From the NCBI GenBank assembly GCA_902761605.1, contig CACWLC010000026.1:1-35321 (forward strand): a stretch of 35,321 nt of DNA, given 5' to 3'. Made by a program: the position numbers and the translations under genes. Source of the stretch: an uncultured Prevotellaceae bacterium (lineage in GTDB: Bacteria; Bacteroidota; Bacteroidia; Bacteroidales; Bacteroidaceae). Below are positions 9,480 to 17,939 of this stretch, in pieces (positions within the stretch are counted from its first letter, which is position 1; every line of letters begins with the position of its first letter). The notes under the pieces are model-generated. The model searched no databases. It saw only the letters and a program-made list of their open reading frames with translations, and had not been told where the DNA came from.

Positions 9480-10598
9480 ATGAAGAAGTTTATTTTGCTG
9501 TTATTTGTTGCTCTCCTCATCATTGGCTGTGGAGGAAAGGCGGGAAAGAGTGCCGGGAATAACGGAGAGAACGTATCTGATGAAGTCTCAGCAGAAATCT
9601 CTGCGCCCAAGTATGCCACAGGCTATGAGGTCAGGGACAGTGCGGATATGCGACTTGTAGATGTTGGCAAGCATTATAAGTTCGCCCTTGTGACATCAGA
9701 TGAGGTCGAAGTGCCAGAAGGATATACGAAGATAAGCGTGCCTATCAAAAGTACTATCTGTATGACAATGCTCCAGCTATCCAACTTTACCGCCCTCGAT
9801 GCCCACGACGTGGTGAAAGGCCTTACAGGTACTAAGAATCTCTTCAACAAGGATATTCTTGCAAGGGTGAAGGACGGACGTATCGTGAAGATTGGTATGG
9901 AGGGAAATTTCGATACGGAGATGGTGCTCGCCGCCAATCCTGACGTTATCTTTATCTCGCCATCAAAACGTGGTGGTTACGATGCTATCAAGGAGACTGG
10001 TATCACTCTCGTTCCCCATTTAGGATATCAGGAACTCAACCCGTTGGGACAGGCTGAATGGGTGAAGTTTGTGGGGATGTTTATCGGCAAGGAGAAAGAA
10101 GCTAAGGAGGTGTTTGAAGGCATCGAGAGCCGTTATCTGGAGTTGAAGGCTAAGGCAGGGAAGGCTGAGACACGTCCTAGCGTTACAAGTGGTGAGATGC
10201 ATTATGGCACCTGGCATGCCGTAGGAGGAAAGAACTACCTGGCACAGATATTCCGTGACGCAGGAGCAGAATATGTAATCAACGACGAGGAGACGGCAGG
10301 CGAGAACCTGGAGTTTGAGAAGATGTATGCCCTCGCTGCCAATGCCGACTACTGGAGAATTCTGAACAGTTATCCCGATGAGTTCTCGTATGAGGCGCTG
10401 AAAGCCTCTGAGCCTCGCAATGAGCTCTTTAAGGCGTTCAAAGAGAAAAAGGTAATTTATTGTAATATGAAGAAACAGGCATATTACGAGATATCGCCTG
10501 TGGAGCCCGATGTGCTGTTGAAGGACTTTGTGGCTATCTTCCATCCAGAATTAATAGAGAAAGATTATCAGCCTAAATACTATCGCTTATTGAAATGA
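9480..10598 (+). CDS. FecB/BtuF-type ABC transporter substrate-binding lipoprotein
   Basis: 372 residues, starting MKKFILLLFVALLIIGC: a short type II signal peptide with Cys17 as lipid anchor. The mature protein follows the two-lobe class III binding-protein pattern, with VLAANPDVIFIS closing the first lobe and SGEMHYGTWHAVGGKNYLAQIFRDAGAEYV in the second. This family carries corrinoids, siderophores or haem from the periplasm to a FecCD-type permease. The stop overlaps the permease start by four bases (ATGA), so translation is probably coupled. The residues after the Cys (GGKAGKS) lack the acidic run seen in the other lipoproteins here, consistent with a periplasm-facing protein. Cobalamin or a precursor is the likely ligand, because the pair adjoins the corrin genes; this is inference. 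The longer frame from 9321 overlaps the opposite gene and is rejected. Confidence 0.85.
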   Translation: MKKFILLLFVALLIIGCGGKAGKSAGNNGENVSDEVSAEISAPKYATGYEVRDSADMRLVDVGKHYKFALVTSDEVEVPEGYTKISVPIKSTICMTMLQLSNFTALDAHDVVKGLTGTKNLFNKDILARVKDGRIVKIGMEGNFDTEMVLAANPDVIFISPSKRGGYDAIKETGITLVPHLGYQELNPLGQAEWVKFVGMFIGKEKEAKEVFEGIESRYLELKAKAGKAETRPSVTSGEMHYGTWHAVGGKNYLAQIFRDAGAEYVINDEETAGENLEFEKMYALAANADYWRILNSYPDEFSYEALKASEPRNELFKAFKEKKVIYCNMKKQAYYEISPVEPDVLLKDFVAIFHPELIEKDYQPKYYRLLK

Positions 10599-11626
10599 GA
10601 CATACCTGGCCGATGATATTGGTGATGATTGTTGCGATAGTTGTTTTGGCTATCGTCAATCTGCTTATCGGCTCTGTCAGGATACCTATGGGAGACGTGT
10701 GCAATATCCTCATTGGCAATGGCCACAATGAGATATGGCAGAACATCATCTGGAAGTCTCGTCTGCCTCAGGCTCTTACAGCTATCGTAGCAGGAGCTGG
10801 ACTTGCCGTCAGTGGACTACAGATGCAGACGGTTTTCCGCAATCCGCTGGCAGGTCCTTCAGTACTTGGTATCTCCAACGGCTCGGCATTAGGAGTGGCG
10901 TTTGTTGTGCTGCTGTCAGGTAAAATAGGAGGTGTAGCTCTTAGTCGTCTCGGATATCTTGGTGATGCAGCGATGTCGGTTGCTGCCATTGTGGGAGCTC
11001 TCGCGGTGATGATACTGATAGTATGGATATCACAGAAGGTGAAGGGCAATGTCACATTATTAATAATAGGTGTGATGATAGGTTATCTGGCAAATGCCAT
11101 CATCGGAGTACTTAAGTTCCTGTCGCCAGAAGAGGATGTGAAGGCCTTCGTGGTGTGGGGACTGGGATCATTCTCGAGAGTGTCAGGCGATGAGATGGTA
11201 TTGTTTGTGGTGCTGATGTATGTATTGCTGCCTCTGAGTTGTCTGTTGGTGAAATCGATGAACCTGTTGCTTCTTGGCGACAGATATGCCTCTAATCTCG
11301 GACTGAATATCAGTAGGGCCCGACTTTTGGTTATCTTGTCTTCTGGAGTACTCGTGGCTATCGTCACAGCCTATTGTGGACCGATTATGTTTATAGGTCT
11401 CGCGGTGCCTCATCTTGCGAGAGCAATCTTCAAAACCTCAGACCACAAGATACTTATGCCAGCTACAATGCTGTGTGGAGCAGCATTGGCATTGGTATGT
11501 AATCTTATCGCTCGTATGCCAGGATTCGAAGGCGCATTGCCAGTGAACAGTGTGACGGCATTGGTTGGTGCTCCTGTCATCGCAGCTGTGCTCTTCGGTC
11601 GAAGGAAGGACGAGATAGAAGAATAA
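10595..11626 (+). CDS. FecCD/BtuC-family ABC transporter permease
   Basis: 343 residues with about ten hydrophobic segments. Family signatures include WKSRLPQALTAIVAGAGLAVSGLQMQTVFRNPLAGPSVLGISNGSALG near residues 55-100 and a C-terminal AYCGPIMFIGLAVPHLAR. It should form the inner-membrane channel for the binding protein encoded just upstream, with which it overlaps by four bases. The matching ATPase (BtuD/FecE type) is not in the window: the next gene is leftward and starts its 3' end 12 bases away. The ATPase must be encoded elsewhere or shared with another system. Corrinoid is the favoured substrate from context; iron chelates cannot be excluded. Confidence 0.88.
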   Translation: MRHTWPMILVMIVAIVVLAIVNLLIGSVRIPMGDVCNILIGNGHNEIWQNIIWKSRLPQALTAIVAGAGLAVSGLQMQTVFRNPLAGPSVLGISNGSALGVAFVVLLSGKIGGVALSRLGYLGDAAMSVAAIVGALAVMILIVWISQKVKGNVTLLIIGVMIGYLANAIIGVLKFLSPEEDVKAFVVWGLGSFSRVSGDEMVLFVVLMYVLLPLSCLLVKSMNLLLLGDRYASNLGLNISRARLLVILSSGVLVAIVTAYCGPIMFIGLAVPHLARAIFKTSDHKILMPATMLCGAALALVCNLIARMPGFEGALPVNSVTALVGAPVIAAVLFGRRKDEIEE

Positions 11627-11637
11627 ATAACCAGAGT

Positions 11638-13395
11638 TTATTCGTAGATATTACCCTCATCATCTATCAACAGGATGGTGAGTTCGCCGTTAGGCAGCAA
11701 AGGATTACAATGCTCTGCACAATGGCTGATGATGATATCGGCAAAAGACTTTAGTCTGCCTTGTGGCAAGCGTTCCCATATCTCACGGGCAAGAGTGATT
11801 CCGCTGATGTCGAGATCACAATCCGACTCTTTAAGGAGCCGCGATATGAAGGTCTTGTCCATCGTAGCCTTACGACTGTGAGTATCAAGATGACCCTGGG
11901 CAAGTTTTACGGCCTTGCCAAGCATCACTCCAAGGGTGACTTTGCTGATGCTTAGTTCGTGGGCTATCTTCAGTGTCTCACCAATATAATTGCCATATTC
12001 CACAAAAGCCTGTTGTGGGATATCGGGGTAAAGAGCCTTCACAAAACGCTCACTCTTTCCACCACTGTTTATCACCACACGCTCAGAACCAGAGGCTTTT
12101 GCTACTGTCATACATTTGCGGATACTGTCGATAAATGCCTCTTCAGAGAAGGGCTTGACGATGCCTGACACACCAATAATGCTTATGCCACCCTCGATAC
12201 CAAGACGGGGATTGAAGGTACGGCGAGCGATTTCTGCCCCATGCTGGACAGAAATCGTGATGCGTAAAGACGGACTCAGAGTCTGTTGAAGGGTATCGAA
12301 TCGTTCCAGGTTTCTACGAATCATCTCTCGGGGGGCTTTGTTTATGGCTGGTTCGCCAGGAGGGAAGTCAAAGCCAGGAAGAGTAAAGTGCCCTACCCCC
12401 TCGCCCCCAAGAATCTCGAAATGATTGCTTGGTTCAACACTCGCCCTTATCTCAATACCGTTAGTGACATCAGGGTCATCGCCAGCCTCCTTAAATACAG
12501 AAGCATAGCCATCGCCATAAGTCACAGGAACAGTTATTGTCTCACCATTTGGAAGTATCACGGGTACCTCATCTGGCGTCTCACCTTTTATAAGCCTCAA
12601 CGCTGCTGCTATCGCTGCTGCTGTAGCACAAGTGCCAGTTGTCAGTCCACTATGAAGAGCATAAAATTCCGGCAACAACTTCTCCACCGCCCTCCTTAGA
12701 CCATGCGGACCATTGCAAACTACACAAAAAGAACCGTTCCCGTTGTGTAATTTCGGGCGTTTGAGGGCGAAAATGCGCATACCCTTGGCACGTGCTGCAG
12801 CCACCTTCTCAGCGAATCCTCCACTAATACCACTCTCTTTTAGCAAGATGGCATCAGCATCTACGTCGATGGTATTCCCATCCTCATAAAAACAGAGCTG
12901 GTCATCTGTGGCTCCCTGTGCCTTTGCAAGTGATATCGATGACTCGCGAGGGAGAATACGATAGTAAATCTTTATGCCCTTAGACTCCAAAGGTTTCAGT
13001 TTGCTGATGTTTTGGACACCAGTCGTTGCCAATAATGTATGGATGTCTATGGGTATCTGTGAATAGTCGTCAATCCACGTTATATCAGGATCTCTGGGGG
13101 GATAGATCCTGTCATAACGGACGATAGGAATCTGAGCCTCAGCAGCAACATCAATAATGGTCTGGTGGAGCTGTTTGGCAAATGGATGGGCAGCATCTAC
13201 GATAAGACGGATATCATGCTCCTGGCAGAATGCCAGCATCGCCTCACTATCAAGGGCGCCGTCGATACGTTGTCCATGATGCAGGGTGATGTCCTGCTCG
13301 CCCGTCTTAGTGCTGTAATAGTAGGTTTTTCCTGCCTCTTCAAGCACCTCTGCCGCCTTACGACCTTCAGTCGTTCCTCCAAAAACCAGTATCAT
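11638..13395 (-). CDS. cbiJD: CbiJ-CbiD fusion: cobalt-precorrin-6A reductase and cobalt-precorrin-5B C1-methyltransferase
   Basis: 585 residues. Residues 1 to about 240 are CbiJ (MILVFGGTTEGR nucleotide-binding start, VDAAHPFA, LLKESGISGG). From about 247, LHSGLTTGTCATAAAIAAAL opens the CbiD domain, followed by GGEGVGHFTLPG and VINSGGKSERF. CbiD methylates C1 with loss of the C2 acetaldehyde unit, and CbiJ reduces the product, so the fusion joins consecutive steps of anaerobic corrin synthesis in the cytoplasm. Its start overlaps the preceding CbiG-F stop by four bases (ATGA). It is the last gene of the leftward operon and converges with the permease. Confidence 0.93.
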   Translation of the reverse strand: MILVFGGTTEGRKAAEVLEEAGKTYYYSTKTGEQDITLHHGQRIDGALDSEAMLAFCQEHDIRLIVDAAHPFAKQLHQTIIDVAAEAQIPIVRYDRIYPPRDPDITWIDDYSQIPIDIHTLLATTGVQNISKLKPLESKGIKIYYRILPRESSISLAKAQGATDDQLCFYEDGNTIDVDADAILLKESGISGGFAEKVAAARAKGMRIFALKRPKLHNGNGSFCVVCNGPHGLRRAVEKLLPEFYALHSGLTTGTCATAAAIAAALRLIKGETPDEVPVILPNGETITVPVTYGDGYASVFKEAGDDPDVTNGIEIRASVEPSNHFEILGGEGVGHFTLPGFDFPPGEPAINKAPREMIRRNLERFDTLQQTLSPSLRITISVQHGAEIARRTFNPRLGIEGGISIIGVSGIVKPFSEEAFIDSIRKCMTVAKASGSERVVINSGGKSERFVKALYPDIPQQAFVEYGNYIGETLKIAHELSISKVTLGVMLGKAVKLAQGHLDTHSRKATMDKTFISRLLKESDCDLDISGITLAREIWERLPQGRLKSFADIIISHCAEHCNPLLPNGELTILLIDDEGNIYE

Positions 13396-15188
13396 GATAC
13401 ATCATCGCCTTTACGGAAAAGATGGGTGAAATGCTTTGAATAGAGTTCTGAAAGACCCTGGCGATTGTCGATGGCTTCGCCCACGACGAGCATCGTAGTG
13501 AGGGTGAGATGGTTATCATGAACAATCTTAGCGAGGTCTTTCAGTTTACCACGATATATCTTCTGATCAGGCCATGTGAGATGATAACAGGCAGCGACAG
13601 GTGTATCCTCAGGGTATTCCTGAAGGAGTTCGCGCTGTACATCATCAACGATTGCTGCTGAGAGGAAGATACACATCGTGCTCTGACTGCGAGCCAATAG
13701 ATGAAGTTGCTCTTTCTCTGGCATAGGAGTCCTACCCTCCCCTCGTGTCAGGATAATCGTCTGACAACGCTCAGGTATAGTAAACTGACTCTGTAACTCG
13801 GCTGCTGCTGCAAGGAAGGAAGAGATACCTGGCGTAATGTGATAATGCATGTTGTTGGCATCAAAGAATGCCATCTGTTCCTGGATGGCCCCAAAGATAC
13901 AGGGGTCGCCAGTATGAAGGCGAACGATGTATTTACCTTCATCATAATACTGTTTCATCAACAGGCATTGCTCTTCAAGAGCCATATCAGCAGAAGAGCG
14001 AACCACAGCACCCGGCTTGTGGCATTCTGTCAAAGCCTTGGGCACCAGCGAACCAGCATATAAAATAAGGTCTGCCTTTTCGAGCATCTTACGCCCTCGA
14101 ACAGACACCAAGTCAGGATCACCAGGACCAGCACCAACAATCTCTATATGGCCTTCTTTCTCACGAAGGTATTTATAGTCGATGGCAAGTGCGGCTGTCC
14201 AATTTCTGCCCTTTACCTTAGGGACAATCAGTTTGCCATTGTTTGCACCAAGGATGGCTGCTGCCTCACAGACTGAAGGCGTACCCACATGCTTCTGAAC
14301 AGTATTGCTGGGATTGGGCACCTCGACCTTAGCCAACTGCTCAGCGGTAAAGAACACCAACTCTTCTCCTAATTCGTCTTCAAGCATAGCACAGAATTCC
14401 TCACCCTGTTTTACATCGATGGTACAATAGCGTTTGTAGCAAGGCAAAACGCCAATCTCACTCATAGCCTCGTCTATCTCATCATAGATATCCTCGTAGT
14501 CATCAGGATGATGGGCGAGTCCGAAGCCTAAAGAGGCTATCATAGGGACAAAATGCAGCTCGAGTACACCATAAGGCACACATAGATTATAAGGTGTCAC
14601 CAGGATGACAAGTTTGAACTTTTGAGGGTCTACCTCTTCGAGGCTCTTGATAACAGTAACGTGTTCTGGGAGTGTCTTCTCCAGATAGTCAGTACCTTCA
14701 TCGCAGACCTCCATCAACAGTGCTGTAGGCTGACGGTTAACGAAGGCAAAAATACATTCATTCATGTCATCGTCGCTGGCAATGGCCCAGTTGAATCGCT
14801 CTGCAAATGTGTCGAGCGCCCATAGACCGGCATTGTCGCTCTGAGTAGTGATAACCTCATGAGCACCTATAATCGCTGCGATATCACGGGTAAGGTTATT
14901 GGCGCCTCCCACATGTCCGCTCAACACGGAAATGGCATTAAGGCCCATGCTGTCCACACATACCACAGCCGGATCTTCGTGTTTGTCTTTGATATATGGA
15001 GCGATAGTACGAACACAGATACCCATCGCTCCGACGAAGACAAAGGCATCGAAGTCTTTCCAACGCTTGCCGACATTAGCACGACTGATTATCTCTGCCT
15101 CGTTCTTCTGGGCAAAGATCTGACTCAACAACAAACGGGCGATGTTCTTGCCTTCCTCACTGATTTGAATGATTGCTATCTTTTGCAT
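13392..15188 (-). CDS. cbiGF: CbiG-CbiF fusion: cobalt-precorrin-5A hydrolase and cobalt-precorrin-4 C11-methyltransferase
   Basis: 598 residues. The first about 340 are CbiG, which opens the delta-lactone: FVGAMGICVRTIAPYI, VDSMGLNAISVLSGHVGGAN, ITTQSDNAG and PSVCEAAAILGA. The usual GIGCRRGT segment of CbiG is replaced by SLGFGLAHHPD near residues 219-229, a divergence seen by eye only. From about 348, IEIVGAGPGDPDLVSVRGRKML begins CbiF, a SAM-dependent tetrapyrrole methylase, with YAGSLVP, LHTGDPCIFGA and TPGISSFLAAAA. CbiF acts just before CbiG, so consecutive enzymes are joined. The start overlaps the upstream CbiE-T stop by 13 bases. Confidence 0.93.
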   Translation of the reverse strand: MQKIAIIQISEEGKNIARLLLSQIFAQKNEAEIISRANVGKRWKDFDAFVFVGAMGICVRTIAPYIKDKHEDPAVVCVDSMGLNAISVLSGHVGGANNLTRDIAAIIGAHEVITTQSDNAGLWALDTFAERFNWAIASDDDMNECIFAFVNRQPTALLMEVCDEGTDYLEKTLPEHVTVIKSLEEVDPQKFKLVILVTPYNLCVPYGVLELHFVPMIASLGFGLAHHPDDYEDIYDEIDEAMSEIGVLPCYKRYCTIDVKQGEEFCAMLEDELGEELVFFTAEQLAKVEVPNPSNTVQKHVGTPSVCEAAAILGANNGKLIVPKVKGRNWTAALAIDYKYLREKEGHIEIVGAGPGDPDLVSVRGRKMLEKADLILYAGSLVPKALTECHKPGAVVRSSADMALEEQCLLMKQYYDEGKYIVRLHTGDPCIFGAIQEQMAFFDANNMHYHITPGISSFLAAAAELQSQFTIPERCQTIILTRGEGRTPMPEKEQLHLLARSQSTMCIFLSAAIVDDVQRELLQEYPEDTPVAACYHLTWPDQKIYRGKLKDLAKIVHDNHLTLTTMLVVGEAIDNRQGLSELYSKHFTHLFRKGDDVS

Positions 15189-16381
15189 CTTAGAATTTCT
15201 ATAGGGTGATGTTCATCTATTACTATTCTTATTGGGGGCGCTTGATGGAGACGGAGTTCCTGACAAGCCGCATCCCAGAGTTGGTGACTGTCTGTGAGGA
15301 CTTTTGGAGCTTTCACGCTATTCATCACGATGATGCCATCATCATCCAGCACAGTTAATATCTTCGCCATGATTTCTTTTAGGTTACCTCCATGTCCACC
15401 GATGAATACTGCATCTGGACGAGGAAGAGTTGTTATGTCTGTCTCGAGGAAATCACCAATATGGATGTTGATGCCTGGAGCACCGAACTTCCTGGCATTC
15501 TCTTTGATGATCGACTCGCACTCAGGGCGGATCTCAAAAGACTCGATATGTAAATGAGGAAACTGCAGACGAGCCTCGATAGACACACTGCCTGTACAGA
15601 AACCGATATCCCAAAAAACACGATGCTTTGGGAGTTCGAGAGCCTGAAGGGTGAGTAATCTTATTGGCATCTTAGTTATCATCTTCTCTCTGCCATCGAG
15701 GAGTGTGAACTCGCTGTCAGGAATGCCAAAAGGAGATGGAAGAGGTAAGAGGGAAGAAGCAAGAATCACACAGTTAGGCATTGTGAATTCTGTAGTGGCA
15801 GCCTCTTCGAGAGAAAGGGTTGTGACCTTTTCAAGAGAAGGGTTGCCAAGATGCTCGCCAACGGACATATTATAATAGGTATAACCGTAGTCGTGCATTC
15901 GCTGGGCGATGGCAGCAGGAGTATGTTCGCGATCTGTGAGTATGCCTATCTTCTCTGAATGTTCTATGAGCGCCTTGTCGAACTCAGGCCAAGGACGACC
16001 TGTAAGCGAAACGATGCGCATATCATGGTATGGCATCATTAGTCGATGTGCCAGCATCTGAAGAGAATTAAAGGCAGGATAAACAGCAATCTCTGCTTCA
16101 GGCAGCTTGCGCTTGATGGTATTGGCAAAGCCGAAGAAGAGAGGGTCGCCACTCGCAAAAACGATGATAGATTGACGATTTACGATTTGATACTGCTCGA
16201 AGACAGAATCTAGGGGGACGGTTATATCTATCCATTGGGCATCGGCTGGGAGTAATTCTGCAACAATCTCATGATGACGCTTGCCTCCAGAGAACACCTT
16301 TCCACTTTGGATTATTTCCATCACCTCTGGGGGAAGGAATGGCTTGGGATTGTCGGTTATACCTATTACTATAAACTTCAT
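15176..16381 (-). CDS. cbiET: CbiE-CbiT (CobL-type) fusion: cobalt-precorrin-6B/7 methyltransferase and decarboxylase
   Basis: 401 residues. The N-terminal half (to about residue 225) is CbiE, a tetrapyrrole C5-methylase: VFSGGKRHHEIV, VFASGDPLFFG and VSLTGRPW. The C-terminal half is CbiT, a class I SAM methylase that methylates C15 and removes the C12 acetate carboxyl: RLLTLQALELPKHRVFWDIGFCTGSVSIEA, DAVFIGGHGGNL and VMNSVKA. One base separates it from the upstream cbiA stop, indicating tight coupling. A four-unit heptamer array (15735-15762) encodes about residues 207-216 (ASSLLPLPSP), just before the linker between the domains. Confidence 0.93.
   Translation of the reverse strand: MKFIVIGITDNPKPFLPPEVMEIIQSGKVFSGGKRHHEIVAELLPADAQWIDITVPLDSVFEQYQIVNRQSIIVFASGDPLFFGFANTIKRKLPEAEIAVYPAFNSLQMLAHRLMMPYHDMRIVSLTGRPWPEFDKALIEHSEKIGILTDREHTPAAIAQRMHDYGYTYYNMSVGEHLGNPSLEKVTTLSLEEAATTEFTMPNCVILASSLLPLPSPFGIPDSEFTLLDGREKMITKMPIRLLTLQALELPKHRVFWDIGFCTGSVSIEARLQFPHLHIESFEIRPECESIIKENARKFGAPGINIHIGDFLETDITTLPRPDAVFIGGHGGNLKEIMAKILTVLDDDGIIVMNSVKAPKVLTDSHQLWDAACQELRLHQAPPIRIVIDEHHPIEILRCKR
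15735..15762 (+). repeat. Heptamer array C (four units) inside cbiET, antisense
   Basis: Plus-strand units are GATGGAA, GAGGTAA, GAGGGAA and GAAGCAA. The gene reads the complement, giving SSLLPLPSP near the CbiE/CbiT domain boundary. Confidence 0.7.
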
Positions 16382-16382
16382 A

Positions 16383-17645
16383 TCACACTATTTCATAAAG
16401 ATGAGTGTAACTTGCCAACACGTTCTTATATCTGAACACAGGCGTGGGCACTGGCTCGCCCTTGGCATTATAAACCTGTACTATAGATTCAGGTGTCTCA
16501 CCCATAAACTGGGTATAATGGAATTCGTGGCCTCTATACTCTTTTCCATCCAGAACAAAACTCCTGTATCCCAACGATAGTTTCCTGTCCTCTTTACGAG
16601 CAGATATCTTATAAGGCAGGACTCCACACATCGGATACTCGCCATCATCAGTTACGATACTTTCACATAGATACATCATACCTCCGCACTCTGCGATTAT
16701 CCGTCCTCCTTGCTCTGCATAATCTTTTATCGCCTTACGTGCAGCCTCATTATTTACAAGAGCCTCAAGATGTTTCTCTGGATAGCCCCCAGGGAGATAA
16801 AGAAGGTCTATGCCATCAAATGAATGAGTATCCTTTTCTGGGTCGAAGAAAGAAACATTTCCAAACCTATCGATATTCTCCTGATAGATAAAAGAGAAGC
16901 TTTCTGCATTACGAGCCAAGAGGACATTTTGTTCCCACGCTGGGAATAATATGTTCCCACGCTGGGAATGAAATGTTCCCACGCTGGGAATAATATGTCT
17001 GGTTAAGCTCTCCCAATCGACATGATTCTCTAAGAGTTCTATCAGCTCCTTACTCTCTGCCTTTTCAGAGAAGTCGAGCCCCAGATATCGTGAACCTTGT
17101 TCGAGAGAGGTACTCTTTGGCAGATATCCAAGACAAGGGATATTCAGATCCTCACATACCTGTTGGAGCATGGCAAAGTGCCTCTGCGATCCCACCTTAT
17201 TAAATATAACCCCAGCAAACCGGATATCCTCCCTGAAATGAATAAACCCAGAGAGCAGTGCCGCCATCGAATAGGCTGCCGACTTAGCATCAACCACCAG
17301 CACCACAGGTATATCCAATACTCTGGCTATCTCTGCCGATGAACCTTTGTCGCGATCATATCCGTCGAAAAGACCCATCATCCCCTCAACGATACACACA
17401 TCAGCCCCTTCACCATAATAGGCAAATAATTCACATACATGTTCAGGTGAAGCCATAAATGTGTCGAGGTTTATGCTCGGATGACCACATACAGTCTCAT
17501 GGAACTTTGTATCGATATAATCCGGTCCACATTTGAATGGTTGGACCTTATATCCTTTCAATGTAAGAAGTGCCATCAGACCTCTGGCAATAGTAGTCTT
17601 GCCAGAGCCGCTGGTAGGTGCTGCGATAAGGAATTTAGCATTCAT
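16383..17645 (-). CDS. cbiA: Cobyrinate a,c-diamide synthase
   Basis: 420 residues. The ATP-dependent enzyme amidates the a and c carboxyls of (cob)yrinic acid using glutamine. Seen: the P-loop-like APTSGSGKTTIARGLM at the N-terminus, FKCGPDYIDTKFH, VEGMMGLFDG, and a C-terminal class I glutamine amidotransferase domain with LYLPGGYPE, IIAECGGMMYLCE (nucleophile Cys) and GHEFHYTQ (catalytic His). It is the first gene of the leftward operon. The start codon is only five bases after a -7-like TAATTTTG (plus 17651-17658), so the mRNA may be leaderless; no good -33 box or riboswitch was found for this arm. Residues about 219-239 are encoded by three palindromic repeats in the linker between the two domains. 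Confidence 0.93.
   Translation of the reverse strand: MNAKFLIAAPTSGSGKTTIARGLMALLTLKGYKVQPFKCGPDYIDTKFHETVCGHPSINLDTFMASPEHVCELFAYYGEGADVCIVEGMMGLFDGYDRDKGSSAEIARVLDIPVVLVVDAKSAAYSMAALLSGFIHFREDIRFAGVIFNKVGSQRHFAMLQQVCEDLNIPCLGYLPKSTSLEQGSRYLGLDFSEKAESKELIELLENHVDWESLTRHIIPSVGTFHSQRGNILFPAWEQNVLLARNAESFSFIYQENIDRFGNVSFFDPEKDTHSFDGIDLLYLPGGYPEKHLEALVNNEAARKAIKDYAEQGGRIIAECGGMMYLCESIVTDDGEYPMCGVLPYKISARKEDRKLSLGYRSFVLDGKEYRGHEFHYTQFMGETPESIVQVYNAKGEPVPTPVFRYKNVLASYTHLYEIV
16932..16990. repeat. Three tandem palindromes TTCCCACGCTGGGAA inside cbiA
   Basis: Identical 15-bp units lie at 16932-16946, 16954-16968 and 16976-16990, exactly 22 bases apart. Each is a perfect TTCCCA/TGGGAA inverted repeat around CGC. 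The gene reads them in three different frames: FPAWEQ, HSQRGN and IPSVGT. Confidence 0.97.
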
Positions 17646-17675
17646 GAGTGCAAAATTAGAAAAAAACTTGGAATT

Positions 17676-17708
17676 TTTGCATACTTATCGGAAATATTTG
17701 TATCTTTG
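17676..17708 (+). promoter_or_regulatory. Promoter of the riboswitch-led btuB operon
   Basis: TTTG (17676-17679), a 21-base spacer and TATCTTTG (17701-17708). Transcription would begin just before the cobalamin aptamer. Confidence 0.7.
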
Positions 17709-17715
17709 CACCCAG

Positions 17716-17882
17716 ATAAAGGCAATCTGGTGGCTGATGCCACTACGATGTAAGGGAATCCGGTGTGAGTCCGGAGCTGTTCCTGCAGCTGTAATCCCCA
17801 TTAAAGAGGCCTGCTCGTATAACGCCACTGACTTGAAGTCGGGAAGGTAGAGCAGACTGGGGAAAGCCAGAAGACCTGCCAC
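17716..17882 (+). ncRNA. Cobalamin riboswitch
   Basis: The conserved core is present: TAAGGGAAtCCGGTG, GAGTCCGGAGCTGTTCC, TGCAGCTGTAATCCCC, GCCACTG, GTCGGGAAGGTAGAGCAG, and the B12 box AGCCAGAAGACCTGCC at 17865-17880. Ends are approximate. About 57 bases separate it from the btuB start; no strong poly-T hairpin is visible there, so control by blocking translation initiation is more likely than termination. High cobalamin should repress btuB, cbiK and the second receptor. Confidence 0.95.
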
Positions 17883-17939
17883 AAACTTATAAGTACGCCC
17901 GTTCAGGAGTTAGCGGATGCGGAAAAGATAACTTTTTGA

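Noticed and set aside
12391-12414. C-rich stretch in cbiJD resembling another heptamer array
   Set aside because: It encodes the conserved CbiD motif GGEGVG, so family constraint explains it, and the 7-bp period is not kept.
15805-15845. Short direct repeat (AGAGAAGGGTT / AGAGAAAGGGTT) in cbiET
   Set aside because: It encodes SLEKVTTLSLEE in the CbiE domain; two imperfect copies in coding sequence can arise by chance.
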